Shown piece after piece: positions 43,552-51,900 of a stretch of 57,846 nucleotides of DNA. The notes below the pieces were generated by a model. It worked only from the letters and a program-made list of their open reading frames with translations. It ran no database searches and was not told where the DNA came from. Both the position numbers and the translations under genes were made by a program. The DNA is from CAZAQV01 sp964487255 (lineage in GTDB: Bacteria; Myxococcota_A; Polyangia; Polyangiales; CAZAQV01): assembly GCA_964487255.1 (NCBI GenBank), contig CAZAQV010000035.1:1-57846 (forward strand), read 5' to 3'. Position 1 is the stretch's first letter. The number at the start of each line of letters is the position of its first letter.

Positions 43552-44955
43552 ATGGCGTTTCATGACGAATGCGGCGTGTTTGGACTCTGGGGTCAGGACG
43601 AGGCGTCCAACTTGGCGTACTTGGGTCTGCACGCTTTGCAGCATCGCGGGCAAGAGTCGGCGGGCATCGTCTCGACCGATGGCTCGCAACTCTTTGCGCG
43701 ACGCGGTATCGGACTTGTCCACGATGTGTTTTCGCAGAAGAAGCTTGCGGCACTGCGTGGAGATGCAGCGATCGGACACGTGCGTTACTCGACGGCAGGC
43801 GAAACCACGCTCCGCAACGCGCAGCCCATCGCCATCGATTACCAGCATGGTTCGATCGCCGTGGCGCACAACGGCAACTTGACCAACGCTCAGCAGCTAC
43901 GGACAGAACTTGAGAAGAAGGGGAGCATCTTTGCCACCTCGAGTGATACAGAAGTTCTTGTCCACCTCATCGCGCGCTCCAAACAGAAGAGCAATGTAGA
44001 CCGGATTAAGGAAGCGCTCGAAACCGTCGAAGGGGCGTACTCGATGGTGTTCTTGACGCCGGACGAGCTGGTCGCAGCACGCGATCCACACGGTTTCCGC
44101 CCGCTGTGTATCGGCGTTCTCAAAGACAACTACGTCGTCGCCTCGGAACCACCCGCGTTCGAACTCATCGGCGCGCAGTACCTCCGGGACGTTGAACCCG
44201 GCGAACTCATCGTGCTCAACAAGTTCGGCTTGCGCTCCCTCAAACCTTTCGAGGAGCAATCTCCGAAAATGTGCATCTTCGAATACGTCTATTTTGCGCG
44301 CCCCGACGCCACACTCGGTGGCATCTCGGTGTATGAAGCACGCAAACGACTGGGGTCAAAGCTCGCGCAGGAGCAACCCGCCGACGTCGACATCGTGATT
44401 CCCGTCCCAGACAGCGGAGTACCCGCGGCACTCGGCTTCTCCCACGCGCTAGGCGCTCCGTTCGAACTTGGGCTCATTCGCAGTCACTACGTGGGCCGGA
44501 CATTCATCGAACCTCAGCAGTCGATTCGTCACTTTGGCGTCCGTCTCAAACTTCACCCGCTGCGTGGTTTGTTGTCAGGTAAACGTGTCGCTGTCATTGA
44601 CGACTCCATCGTTCGCGGCACGACCAGTCGAAAAATCGTCCGCATGCTCAAAGATGCCGGCGCTGCAGAGGTGCATATGCGCGTGTCCTCGCCCCCCACG
44701 CGTTGGCCCTGTTTTTACGGCATCGACACCCCGTCACGCAGCGAGCTCATCGCCAGCGACCACAGCGTCGACGAGATTGGCCGATACATTGGCGCCGACT
44801 CCCTCGGTTATTTGTCGCTCGATGGTTTGCACGAGGCCGTGCGCTTGGCTGGCTATTGCGACGCTTGCTTTAGCGGCAACTACCCGGTTGCGATCGAACC
44901 CGGCGAGACGCATCGCGCCGGCATGGTGCGGCCGCTCAAGGTCGTCCGCTCATAG
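43552..44955 (+). CDS. purF: Amidophosphoribosyltransferase
   Basis: A 467-aa enzyme of de novo purine synthesis. From ATG 43552 a short propeptide (MAFHDE) precedes catalytic Cys7 in CGVFGLWG, as in the Bacillus-type enzyme. The PRTase domain has VAVIDDSIVRGTTSRKIVRM. Cysteines in MCIFEYVYFARPD, RWPCFYG and YCDACFSGNY fit the four ligands of the 4Fe-4S cluster. The glutamine amidotransferase half has LQHRGQESAGI and GHVRYST. The upstream 184 bp probably hold its promoter. Purine regulation was not recognisable. Confidence 0.93.
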   Translation: MAFHDECGVFGLWGQDEASNLAYLGLHALQHRGQESAGIVSTDGSQLFARRGIGLVHDVFSQKKLAALRGDAAIGHVRYSTAGETTLRNAQPIAIDYQHGSIAVAHNGNLTNAQQLRTELEKKGSIFATSSDTEVLVHLIARSKQKSNVDRIKEALETVEGAYSMVFLTPDELVAARDPHGFRPLCIGVLKDNYVVASEPPAFELIGAQYLRDVEPGELIVLNKFGLRSLKPFEEQSPKMCIFEYVYFARPDATLGGISVYEARKRLGSKLAQEQPADVDIVIPVPDSGVPAALGFSHALGAPFELGLIRSHYVGRTFIEPQQSIRHFGVRLKLHPLRGLLSGKRVAVIDDSIVRGTTSRKIVRMLKDAGAAEVHMRVSSPPTRWPCFYGIDTPSRSELIASDHSVDEIGRYIGADSLGYLSLDGLHEAVRLAGYCDACFSGNYPVAIEPGETHRAGMVRPLKVVRS

Positions 44956-45235
44956 CCAGCGGTTCGCGATGAGCGTGCGTAGCCACTGCTTCCCTTCTCT
45001 TCGGCTATCACTTGAAGCACTCGGTGTGGAGGTACCACACACTCGCGCTTCTTCGTTTGCCTCATCGCTGCGACGCGCAGCCGCGAAGAGCCAGCGGTTC
45101 GCGATGAGCGTGCGTAGCCACTGCTTCCCTTCTCTTCGGCTATCACTTGAAGCACTCGGTGTGGAGGTACCACACACTCGCGCTTCTTCGTTTGCCTCAT
45201 CGCTGCGACGCGCAGCCGCGAAGAGCCAGCGGTAG
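44954..45235. repeat. 135-bp tandem repeat (two full units plus a partial)
   Basis: Unit 1 spans 44954-45088 and unit 2 spans 45089-45223, essentially identical; a third copy keeps only the first ~10 bases before diverging. Each junction can fold. CTCATCGC (45061-45068) pairs with GCGATGAG (45101-45108). Inside are hairpin GCTGCG-ACG-CGCAGC and stem CGCGAA...TTCGCG, giving a three-way-junction shape. A GTGTGG...CCACAC hairpin lies inside the unit. As 135 is 3 x 45, both strands stay open. It starts 2 bases before the end of the purF stop codon. It looks like an interspersed structured repeat rather than a gene. Confidence 0.75.
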
Positions 45236-45477
45236 AGCAGCATCGCTGATACGCTGTGATCTTCGTTGATACGAATTAGGGCCTTCGGTATCTGCATTGA
45301 TCCCGGTCGAATTCGAGAACTTGCGCGTTACCAATTCGGGTCGTCCCCAACATCTTGCGGTCTGTGAACGCCACATCCCCCATCTGGCGGGCCGCGATCC
45401 TTTTTTTTAACCTCTCAAAGTGGACTGTGCAAGCTTCACACATCATGTTCGGGCATATCCCGGGGAGAACAGAAGTC
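45236..45477. other. Gap between the 135-bp repeat and the response regulator
   Basis: About 240 bp. A 72-codon minus-strand frame is present but has no recognisable protein features. A run of T residues follows cgatcc near 45400. Probably promoter space for the response regulator; nothing else convincing is seen. Confidence 0.35.
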
Positions 45478-45990
45478 ATGCAGCGCCCAATCAACTCTAC
45501 GCCTCACCTTTCGCACGACCCCTGCCGGGCACTCGTCGTCGAAGACGAGCCGCTTTTGCGTACCGCGCTGTGTCGCATCCTGCGCGCCGAAGGCCACTTG
45601 GTTCACGAGGCGGCCGGAGGTCCTGATGCGCTCACCGCCGTGCGTCGCGAGCACTTCGACGTGGTCATCATCGACGGCATGCTTCCGGGCATGCCCGGTG
45701 AGTTCGTGCGCCGCGCTATGATCCGCGAGCTCGGCGAACACGCGCCCGAGGTGGTCATGTTGGCAACCACGTTGGCAGAACAAAAGCGCTACGAAAAAAG
45801 CGGCGTCTTGACGCTCTGTAAGCCCTTCCGCGTCGAGCACCTGATTCAACTCGTCGAGGCCTTTCGCCCCAAGCAAGACGAAGTGGCGCGTCATAGCGAT
45901 GTCTACGAACTCGACGAGGTCAGCGGGGTACGCCCTTCGCCTGCCTTGGTGCACGCGCTCAGCGCTTGGAATAGAAGCGCAAGCGGTTAG
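45478..45990 (+). CDS. Response regulator receiver-domain protein
   Basis: A 170-aa protein starting at ATG 45478, with GGGGAG upstream. The receiver domain has the acidic pair in VVEDEPLLRTALCR, the phospho-acceptor Asp in VVIIDGMLPGMPGEF, Thr in VMLATTLAEQ, and the conserved Lys in LTLCKPFRVEHL. No DNA-binding output domain follows; the C-terminal 45 residues are unlike any I know. No histidine kinase lies nearby, so it is a single-domain or orphan regulator. The stop overlaps the convergent amidohydrolase gene by 4 nt. Confidence 0.88.
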   Translation: MQRPINSTPHLSHDPCRALVVEDEPLLRTALCRILRAEGHLVHEAAGGPDALTAVRREHFDVVIIDGMLPGMPGEFVRRAMIRELGEHAPEVVMLATTLAEQKRYEKSGVLTLCKPFRVEHLIQLVEAFRPKQDEVARHSDVYELDEVSGVRPSPALVHALSAWNRSASG

Positions 45991-46700
45991 AGCGCAAGCG
46001 CCGGGAGCTTGCTACCCAAAATGTCGACGATACGGTCGCGCACGGCTTGGGCCAGTGCGAGATCGCTACGCACCTCGATTTCGAGACAGCGGCGATCATG
46101 ACGAAGCGCGTGCTGCTCAACCGAATAGATGAGCCCGTGTCGTCCCGAGTATGGCTCGTTAAGGGCAACCGTAAAACCACCGCGGTCAAACGCGTCCGCA
46201 AGTTCGCGTGCCTGCGGTTCGTCGCGGTCGAACAGAATGCCGATCTCGAGCTCACGCCGCTCGCCCTCGTAGACGGGCGTAAAGGTGTGCACCGAAAAAC
46301 AAAGGTTGGCCTGACCATCACGAACCGCCTTGTCGAACGCCTCGTGGTAGGCATCGTAAAGCTCGTTGAACCGTCGTGCTCTCTCCTCGTCGTCGATATT
46401 CTGGTTAAAGCCGATCGGTTTTCCGTCGGCCACCTGGCGGAAGATCTCAGCGTCGTGCGGCGGACGGTTGGGATCTGCGAGCAGTCGCGTGAAATCACTC
46501 ATCACGGTCGGCGCCCGGAGCGCCGAAGCGAGCTCGCGAACGAGGTCTGCGGCACCCAGGTCGTACGCCCAATGCGTGTCTTTGAGCCACGCGTCCTCAT
46601 TCGGCCACGACCATGGCCCAGGCATGCGATTGGATGCGTGTTCGCAAGAAAGCAGAACGGTCGCGTCGGCGCGCCCGGGTTGAACATGAACAGCTACCAC
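45987..46700 (-). CDS. N-formylglutamate amidohydrolase family protein
   Basis: A 237-aa protein from GTG 46700. Motifs of the FGase family are LLSCEHASNRMPG, DTHWAYDLGAADLVRELA, RLLADPNRP, SVHTFTPVYEGERRELEIG and GLIYSVEQHALRHDRRCLEIE. The metal-binding His and Asp residues are in place. The classical reaction is the last step of one histidine degradation route, but many family members have other N-formyl or acyl-amino acid substrates. No hut genes are nearby, so the substrate is uncertain. Confidence 0.85.
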   Translation of the reverse strand: MVAVHVQPGRADATVLLSCEHASNRMPGPWSWPNEDAWLKDTHWAYDLGAADLVRELASALRAPTVMSDFTRLLADPNRPPHDAEIFRQVADGKPIGFNQNIDDEERARRFNELYDAYHEAFDKAVRDGQANLCFSVHTFTPVYEGERRELEIGILFDRDEPQARELADAFDRGGFTVALNEPYSGRHGLIYSVEQHALRHDRRCLEIEVRSDLALAQAVRDRIVDILGSKLPALAL

Positions 46701-46788
46701 GACAACCTTGGACTAAGCGCCTGACAAGCGAACGTCAAGTCTTTGAATTGCCGCTGATCCGATCCTGCCGTAACGTGAGGGCGAAACG

Positions 46789-48018
46789 GTGGAGCACAAT
46801 ACCAAACACAAGGTGCTCACGCTCAGTCCACTGTACGTTGTCCAGGGTCTCCCTTTTGGTTTTCAAGCGACGGCGCTGCCGCTCTATCTACGTGAACAGG
46901 GCGTTTCACTAACGCTAATCGGTCTCTCCGAGCTGCTCGCGTTGCCCTGGATGATCAAGGCTCTATGGGGACCGCTGGTCGAACGTTTTGGACGCACTCG
47001 AACCGGACATTACAAAAACTGGTTCTCTCCTCTACAACTGGCACTCGCTCTGACCTGCGCAAGTGCTGCCTTGCTCGCAAACGAACGCAACCTCGCGGGA
47101 CTGGTCGTCGCCATTTTCTTGATGAACCTCTTTACCGCTGTGATGGACGTCGCCGTCGACGGCTTCGCGGTAAGCATGTTGCGTCGCAGCGAGTTCGGCG
47201 TAGGCAATATCGCGCAAGTCGTTGGCTACAAGCTTGGGATGCTCGTGGGCGGCGGTATCCTGGTATGGACAAGTCAGTGGATCGCGTGGAGTGGTCTCTT
47301 CGCGACCATTGCGATCATGATCCTCACCATCGGCGCTTGGGCCTGGCGTCTCGACGAATACGCATTTGAGGAGAGGCCTGAGGCGCAACCTCCCAGAGTG
47401 CTCGAAGTGGTACGCTGGATGCTACGCTGGCTCGCGGCGCCCGGCGCATGGCGGGTGGTTGCGGTCGTCGGACTCTACAAGTTTGGCGAATCGGTCGCCG
47501 ACAAGATGTTCGCGCCGTTCCTGCTCGACGGCGGGATCCCCAGGGCCACCATCGGTCTGTGGGTGGGGACATGGGGCATGGTCTTCTCGCTCCTCGGAAG
47601 CACGGCCGGCGGCTGGCTCGCGAGTCGCTGGTCTTTGCGTGGCGCTCTTTTTCTCACCGCGACCCTGCGCACGCTTCCCGTGATCGGCGAGTGGGCGCTG
47701 ACCACCGTGCCAGCCCTCGAAAGCGGACCCGTCATCCTTGTGACGTCCGCCGAACATTTCTTCGGCGGCGCGCTGACGACTGCTCTGTTCGCTTACATGA
47801 TGTCGCAGGTCGATCGAAGGATGGCGGCGGCCCACTTCACGCTGCTTGCGTCGGTCGAACTTCTCGGCAAAGGCCCGGCACGCGCCTTCGCAGGCTGGGT
47901 CGCCGACCACACGGGCTACGGTGGCGCCTTCGGCATAGCAGCCATCGCATGCATTCTGTACATCCCGGTGACCCTAGTGGCACCCCCAGCGAAATCTGTG
48001 GCAGACTCCGCCCTATGA
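46789..48018 (+). CDS. MFS transporter, AmpG/acetyl-CoA-transporter-like
   Basis: A 409-aa protein from GTG 46789 with GAGGG upstream. Twelve predicted helices; SPLYVVQGLPFGFQATALPL and GLSELLALPWMIKALWGPLV resemble AmpG muropeptide permeases and the related SLC33 acetyl-CoA transporters. The central loop is short and charged. If AmpG-like, it imports anhydro-muropeptides for cell-wall recycling. It shares a 4-nt overlap (ATGA) with the downstream Bax inhibitor gene, so they are cotranscribed. Confidence 0.8.
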   Translation: MEHNTKHKVLTLSPLYVVQGLPFGFQATALPLYLREQGVSLTLIGLSELLALPWMIKALWGPLVERFGRTRTGHYKNWFSPLQLALALTCASAALLANERNLAGLVVAIFLMNLFTAVMDVAVDGFAVSMLRRSEFGVGNIAQVVGYKLGMLVGGGILVWTSQWIAWSGLFATIAIMILTIGAWAWRLDEYAFEERPEAQPPRVLEVVRWMLRWLAAPGAWRVVAVVGLYKFGESVADKMFAPFLLDGGIPRATIGLWVGTWGMVFSLLGSTAGGWLASRWSLRGALFLTATLRTLPVIGEWALTTVPALESGPVILVTSAEHFFGGALTTALFAYMMSQVDRRMAAAHFTLLASVELLGKGPARAFAGWVADHTGYGGAFGIAAIACILYIPVTLVAPPAKSVADSAL

Positions 48019-48731
48019 GAGATCTAGATTTTCAAGGTTCTGCGCCAGTTTCCGTGACCAGCCAAGAGGCGCTCCAAGCGCGCGTGAGCGCTGCCTTCGC
48101 GCAGGTATTCTGGTGGATGGGCATCGGCCTGGCTCTCACCGCCATCACCGCGATGGCGGTAACCTACGTCGAGCCACTTCAGCGCATTGTGCTCGGCAAT
48201 CCAATCATCTACTTCGGTCTCATCATCGCTGAGCTGGGCATGGTCTTTTATCTGTCGCTCAGGCTGACCAAGCTCTCGTTCTCGACTGCTCTTACCATCT
48301 TCTTGGTGTACGCGGCGGTCAACGGTCTCACACTCTCCGCCATCTTGCTGGTTTATACGGCAACTTCGGTGGTCTCGACCTTCTTTATCACGGCTGGAAT
48401 GTTCGGCGCGATGGCGCTCTTCGGAACGACGACCAAGCGCGATCTCTCGTCGTGGAGGTCCTTCCTCTTCATGGGCCTCATCGGGATCATCATCGCTTCG
48501 GTCGTGAACATCTTTCTCGGAAGCTCCATGTTGCATTGGATGATCTCTCTTTTTGGCGTGGCGATCTTCGTCGGCCTGACCGCCTACGACACGCAAAAGA
48601 TCAAGCACATGGCAGTCCAGAATTCGCTCCCTATCGGCAAGCTCGCCATCTACGGCGCGCTCGCCCTCTACCTCGACTTCATCAACCTGTTCATCATGCT
48701 TCTGCGCTTTTTCGGCAGCAGTCGTGACTAG
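48015..48731 (+). CDS. Bax inhibitor-1/YccA family membrane protein
   Basis: A 238-aa protein with seven hydrophobic helices. Hallmarks: VFWWMGIGLALTAITAMAV, LGMVFYLSLRLTKLSF, and the C-terminal FVGLTAYDTQKIKHMAVQN. BI-1 family proteins form pH-sensitive calcium-leak channels or inhibit membrane proteases. It starts inside the stop of the MFS gene (ATGA) and ends 3 nt before the DUF432 GTG, so it belongs to a tightly packed operon with the mechanosensitive channel downstream. Confidence 0.9.
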   Translation: MRDLDFQGSAPVSVTSQEALQARVSAAFAQVFWWMGIGLALTAITAMAVTYVEPLQRIVLGNPIIYFGLIIAELGMVFYLSLRLTKLSFSTALTIFLVYAAVNGLTLSAILLVYTATSVVSTFFITAGMFGAMALFGTTTKRDLSSWRSFLFMGLIGIIIASVVNIFLGSSMLHWMISLFGVAIFVGLTAYDTQKIKHMAVQNSLPIGKLAIYGALALYLDFINLFIMLLRFFGSSRD

Positions 48732-48734
48732 CTC

Positions 48735-49511
48735 GTGTGGACGTCAGAGGTCGAGCTTAATATCGGAGAAGCCGCGGAGGTCACGATCGGACCTGCACGC
48801 ATCGTTGTGCAGCGCCTCGTTGGTGAGTGGCGCATTGCACGTGAGGAAATAGCAACAGCAACGGGGAACTCCATCGATCCGCTTCCGCTGGAGAGCGCTC
48901 TCGACGCCGAGCGTGTAGAGCGCATCACAGCGAGCCACCAAGATCGAAAACTCGCGTTCAGACCCATGCTCGCTGATGGGCCGGTCGTCACAAAGCCCGA
49001 GCTTTCCTTCCACGTGCCAGCAAATGGTCGCACCGCCGTATTCGTCGGCACGCCGCTCTGGTTTCGGATCCACAATCCACAAAGCGTGATCGACCTCCTC
49101 GACGCGCCTATCGTTCTGCCGTACCGAACCTGGTTCGGCCCGAACACGCGAGAAGGCGAACTCTGCTACTCGAGCCGAACTTTCTGTCGCCTCGACCTCG
49201 AAGGCACAGAGCCACTTCCGCACCGTGCCCTTACACTGGTCAACATCGTCAACGACTCTGCCGAGTCGCTTCACTTGCAAAGGATGCGCATCCCGGTTCC
49301 CCAACTCGCCCTCTATCGTGACAGCATGCACCGGTTCTGGACCCAAGACGTCACTTTTCATCGCACGGACGAAGGCGGCTACGACTTTGCGGCGGTTCGT
49401 CTGCACGACGGGCCGCCGGCTCACGCCAAAGACGCCGAGCGCGTCGCCCCACCTCGCAACGTAAAATCTGACCACCAGTTCGTGCGCGTTTTTAGTGCGT
49501 TTTTTGACTAA
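48735..49511 (+). CDS. DUF432-domain protein
   Basis: A 258-aa protein from GTG 48735, 4 nt after the Bax inhibitor stop. The sequence (FHVPANGRTAVFVGTPLWFR, VLPYRTWFGPNTREGELCYS, ALTLVNIVNDSAESLHLQRM) fits the DUF432 family as I recall it, which tends to be coded next to MscS-type channels, as here. No signal or membrane helix; cytosolic. A partner or regulator of the channel is an inference from context. Confidence 0.7.
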   Translation: MWTSEVELNIGEAAEVTIGPARIVVQRLVGEWRIAREEIATATGNSIDPLPLESALDAERVERITASHQDRKLAFRPMLADGPVVTKPELSFHVPANGRTAVFVGTPLWFRIHNPQSVIDLLDAPIVLPYRTWFGPNTREGELCYSSRTFCRLDLEGTEPLPHRALTLVNIVNDSAESLHLQRMRIPVPQLALYRDSMHRFWTQDVTFHRTDEGGYDFAAVRLHDGPPAHAKDAERVAPPRNVKSDHQFVRVFSAFFD

Positions 49512-49520
49512 GGAGCTTTG

Positions 49521-50357
49521 TTGGACACACTCTTCGACAACTTCCTGGATTGGATGCGAAATGCCAAGAGCGCTGACTACCTCGCCGCCGGCGCAATTTT
49601 TCTACTCGGCGTCCTCGTTGCCCGAGTCGCAAGCCAGCGCATTGCGATCGCGCGCCTGAGTGCACAAGAAAATCTCGTCCTCAGGCGCTTGCTCAGCTAC
49701 GCCATCTACGGACTGACGACGGCGTGGGTGCTCAAAACACTTGGGGTCGATGTCAGCGTCGTGCTCGGTGCCGCTGGCATCTTGACGGTGGCTATCGGAT
49801 TCGCATCCCAAACCTCGGCTTCGAACGTCATCAGCGGTTTGTTCTTGATGATGGAGCGCCCTTTCGTACTCGGCGACGTAATCGAGGTTTCAGGCACCAC
49901 AGGGGAAGTCGTCTCCATCGACTTGCTGTCGGTAAAACTTCGCACCTTCGACAACCTGCAAGTACGAATCCCCAACGAAACCATGCTCAAGTCGAACGTC
50001 AAAAACCTCAGCCACTTCCCGATCCGCCGTTACGACCTCAAAGTGAGTGTCGCCTACAAGGAAGACCTCGCTCGCGTGCGCCAAGTCTTGCTCGACGTCG
50101 CTGAGAACAATCACATTTGTCTGCGCGAACCCGCGCCCCTGATCATTTTCCTCGCCTTTGCCGACTCATCCATCGACCTGCAGCTGTCCGTATGGGGAAC
50201 CCGCGAAGACTTTCTGGAACTACGCAACACCATCAGCGAACAGGTCAAGGCCGCACTCGACCGCGAGAACATCGAAATCCCTTTCCCGCAGCGCACGCTC
50301 CACATGGCCGACGCATCAACCTCTTTCGCGCACTCACAAGACGCCCCGGAGTACTAA
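49521..50357 (+). CDS. Mechanosensitive channel, MscS family
   Basis: A 278-aa protein from TTG 49521 (AGGAG at 49511-49515 gives the proper spacing; TTG 49518 would be too close). Three N-terminal helices end in the pore helix GAAGILTVAIGFASQTSASN. The beta domain follows (MERPFVLGDVIEVSGTTGEV, LRTFDNLQVRIPNETML) and then the alpha-beta vestibule. The length is that of small MscS. It releases osmolytes on hypo-osmotic shock. It is the last gene of the MFS, BI-1, DUF432 and MscS run. Confidence 0.92.
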   Translation: MDTLFDNFLDWMRNAKSADYLAAGAIFLLGVLVARVASQRIAIARLSAQENLVLRRLLSYAIYGLTTAWVLKTLGVDVSVVLGAAGILTVAIGFASQTSASNVISGLFLMMERPFVLGDVIEVSGTTGEVVSIDLLSVKLRTFDNLQVRIPNETMLKSNVKNLSHFPIRRYDLKVSVAYKEDLARVRQVLLDVAENNHICLREPAPLIIFLAFADSSIDLQLSVWGTREDFLELRNTISEQVKAALDRENIEIPFPQRTLHMADASTSFAHSQDAPEY

Positions 50358-50412
50358 GCATGAAAGATTCGCGGTTTTTGCGTAAGGCTACACCTAATTG
50401 GACTAACTGCAT

Positions 50413-50520
50413 TTGCGGAAAGGGGTGAGCGAACTTGTTTTCGCGTTCTATTTTGATTCCACGCCTCCCGATCAGATTCGCCTCCATAGGGTACGCAACG
50501 AGCTGCTCGCAACTGGATGA
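50413..50520 (+). CDS. Small frame coupled to hicA (possible remnant antitoxin)
   Basis: A 35-codon frame (TTG 50413 or GTG 50425 start) reads SELVFAFYFDSTPPDQIRLH and ends in TGA 50518-50520. That stop overlaps the hicA ATG at 50517 (ATGA), the coupling normally seen between toxin and antitoxin genes. It is too short and too unlike HicB to be called an antitoxin; it could be a decayed HicB, a leader or chance. Tentative. Confidence 0.3.
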   Translation: MRKGVSELVFAFYFDSTPPDQIRLHRVRNELLATG

Positions 50521-50756
50521 TACTACCGCGTAACATCAGCGATCGGCGTCTTGCAAAGGCGCTCTGCCAGTCGTGGCAGTACGAGCAGCTCCATCAGACC
50601 GGGAGTCACATCATTCTCCAAACTGAGGATCCGTCTCGTCGCCGCATCGCCGTACCCGACCACAAGACGCTACGAATCGGCACGCTCAACGCAATCCTTC
50701 GCTCCGTCGCAGCCCACAAATCCGCCACACGCGAAGACATCCTCAAGTCAATGTAA
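50517..50756 (+). CDS. hicA: HicA-family mRNA interferase toxin
   Basis: A 79-aa protein with HicA hallmarks: conserved Gly-Ser-His in QTGSHIILQ (catalytic His), then RRIAVPDHKTLRIGTLNAIL and SATREDILKSM. HicA toxins bind mRNA and cleave it; HicB neutralises them. No HicB is seen downstream (the next gene, 50819, is unrelated by eye) and only a 31-35-codon frame precedes it. Either the antitoxin is lost or this toxin is inactive. Variable-island context fits mobile toxin-antitoxin genes. Confidence 0.8.
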   Translation: MILPRNISDRRLAKALCQSWQYEQLHQTGSHIILQTEDPSRRRIAVPDHKTLRIGTLNAILRSVAAHKSATREDILKSM

Positions 50757-50818
50757 GAGCGGGACCGCAAGAACGTTATCTTCACGGCCTGCCGTACATG
50801 CTAGGATCGTAGGGAAGT

Positions 50819-51064
50819 ATGGATCTTGATCAACTCACAGAGATCGCACGACATGCCACACGTGAGAGCCTGAACGGCTATCAGATTCCGGAACAACTGC
50901 GCGTCAATTTGTTACTTGGAACCCGTTTCGAGAATGACCACGTGCTTTTCGAACTGTACGAGCCCGGGGATACGCCGAGCGACGCGATCGTTTATTCGAC
51001 TACGCGGGTCCACAGGGTAACCGGAGAACACTCCACACGAGTCTTTCATCTCGCCAAGAAATAG
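50819..51064 (+). CDS. Small hypothetical protein
   Basis: An 81-aa protein from ATG 50819 with AGGGA upstream. The sequence has alternating charged strands (FENDHVLFELYEPGDTPSDA, RVHRVTGEHSTRVFHLAKK) and no signal or membrane helix. I do not recognise it. It sits 60 bp after hicA and could be a partner, but it has no HicB features. Confidence 0.5.
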   Translation: MDLDQLTEIARHATRESLNGYQIPEQLRVNLLLGTRFENDHVLFELYEPGDTPSDAIVYSTTRVHRVTGEHSTRVFHLAKK

Positions 51065-51118
51065 GCGCTCTGCCCCGGTGCAGCTCTGAAATTAGGCTGT
51101 CCGTCATGGGCGAAACGT

Positions 51119-51265
51119 TCAGAAGCCATTTGGTGAAGACAGTTCCACGAAGGGTCCGCCTTCCTCTTGTGCCAGGCGCGAGGCGTCCTTGACGGCGTTG
51201 CGCCAAGCACCTTCCCCGAACTTCGAGTCAATATAGTCGACAACCACCTGGCTATAGCGGCCCAG
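51119..51265 (-). pseudogene. Short C-terminal gene fragment, unknown family
   Basis: A 48-codon frame reading GRYSQVVVDYIDSKFGEGAW then NAVKDASRLAQEEGGPFVEL and stopping at TGA 51119-51121. It is protein-like in composition but begins right after an upstream stop, so it looks like the end of a broken gene. No family recognised. Confidence 0.35.
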
Positions 51266-51473
51266 TCAGACGGGTGAAGCAGAGAGCACCGTCAACTTTC
51301 GTGCAACTCCAACACAGGTGTTTGTTGACGACAGTCCAGCAGAGGGTGTGGTGCACGCAGCGGCTTGGCAGCTTGCAACCTGCGCGACGACGGGCGATGC
51401 GGTTTGGTGTTGGGATAATGTGTTCTCTGGGCAACCCGGCGAAGCGTCCCAAGTTCCACTCACCTGCGACTAA
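51258..51473 (+). pseudogene. RCC1-like repeat fragment
   Basis: A 71-codon open frame without a start, ending at TAA 51471-51473, reads TPTQVFVDDSPAEGVVHAAA then CATTGDAVWCWDNVFSGQPG. The C-A-x-x-x-G-x-x-x-C-W-D-N pattern resembles RCC1/BLIP-II-type beta-propeller repeats common in myxobacterial lipoproteins. It is a remnant of a larger gene that has been truncated at the left. Confidence 0.45.
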
Positions 51474-51505
51474 CCTGTAGCTGAAGCGAAGGGAACCGAA
51501 AGTTC

Positions 51506-51534
51506 AGTGGGGATGAAGGACTAGAACCTTCAGC
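51506..51534 (-). repeat. Degenerate tRNA 3'-end fragment (left copy)
   Basis: On the minus strand this reads GCTGAAGGTTCTAGTCC then TTCATCCCCACT: a T-stem GAAGG/CCTTC with loop TTCTAGT and most of an acceptor 3' strand. It differs from the copy at 52387-52416 by one substitution and one missing base. Same orientation, 881 bp away, with a toxin-antitoxin pair between them. Confidence 0.6.
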
Positions 51535-51606
51535 TGTAGTAGTCACGACCGGGATAACCTCAGAAGAAGCTTGACTGTTCACACTATTTGTGTACAATGA
51601 TGGGGT

Positions 51607-51900
51607 ATGGTCAACACCGTGGAGCTTTCGAAGCGAGCGGCAAAGCAGCTTCGGAAGCTTCCCCGGAATATCGTAAACAGCTTCAAGCTGTGGACGACCT
51701 CAATTGAGGAGGAGGGTCTCATGCAGACTCGCCGGGTACCCGGCCATAAGGATGAAGCCCTGAAGGGCAAGCTCTCCGGTCTGCGCTCTGTTCGGCTGAA
51801 TGAAGCGTACCGGGCGATCTACCAGGTTGTAGATCGCGAACGAAACAAAGAAACGGTGAAGGTTGTGCGCGTAGAAAGGGTGGACAAACATGAGTACTAA
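51607..51900 (+). CDS. higB: RelE/HigB-type mRNA interferase toxin
   Basis: A 97-aa protein. Motifs MVNTVELSKRAAKQLRKLPR, GHKDEALKGKLSGLRSVRLN and EAYRAIYQVVDRERNKETV match the RelE/ParE superfamily; basic residues typical of the ribosome-dependent RNase site are present. The gene order toxin-then-antitoxin, with an 11-nt overlap into an XRE regulator, is the HigBA order, so the name is by similarity only. The pair is bracketed by tRNA-like fragments. Confidence 0.8.
   Translation: MVNTVELSKRAAKQLRKLPRNIVNSFKLWTTSIEEEGLMQTRRVPGHKDEALKGKLSGLRSVRLNEAYRAIYQVVDRERNKETVKVVRVERVDKHEY

Noticed and set aside
44468..45235. 255-codon frame running through purF's end and the 135-bp repeats
   Set aside because: It is out of frame with purF and then reads the tandem repeat, which is non-coding in both directions by appearance.
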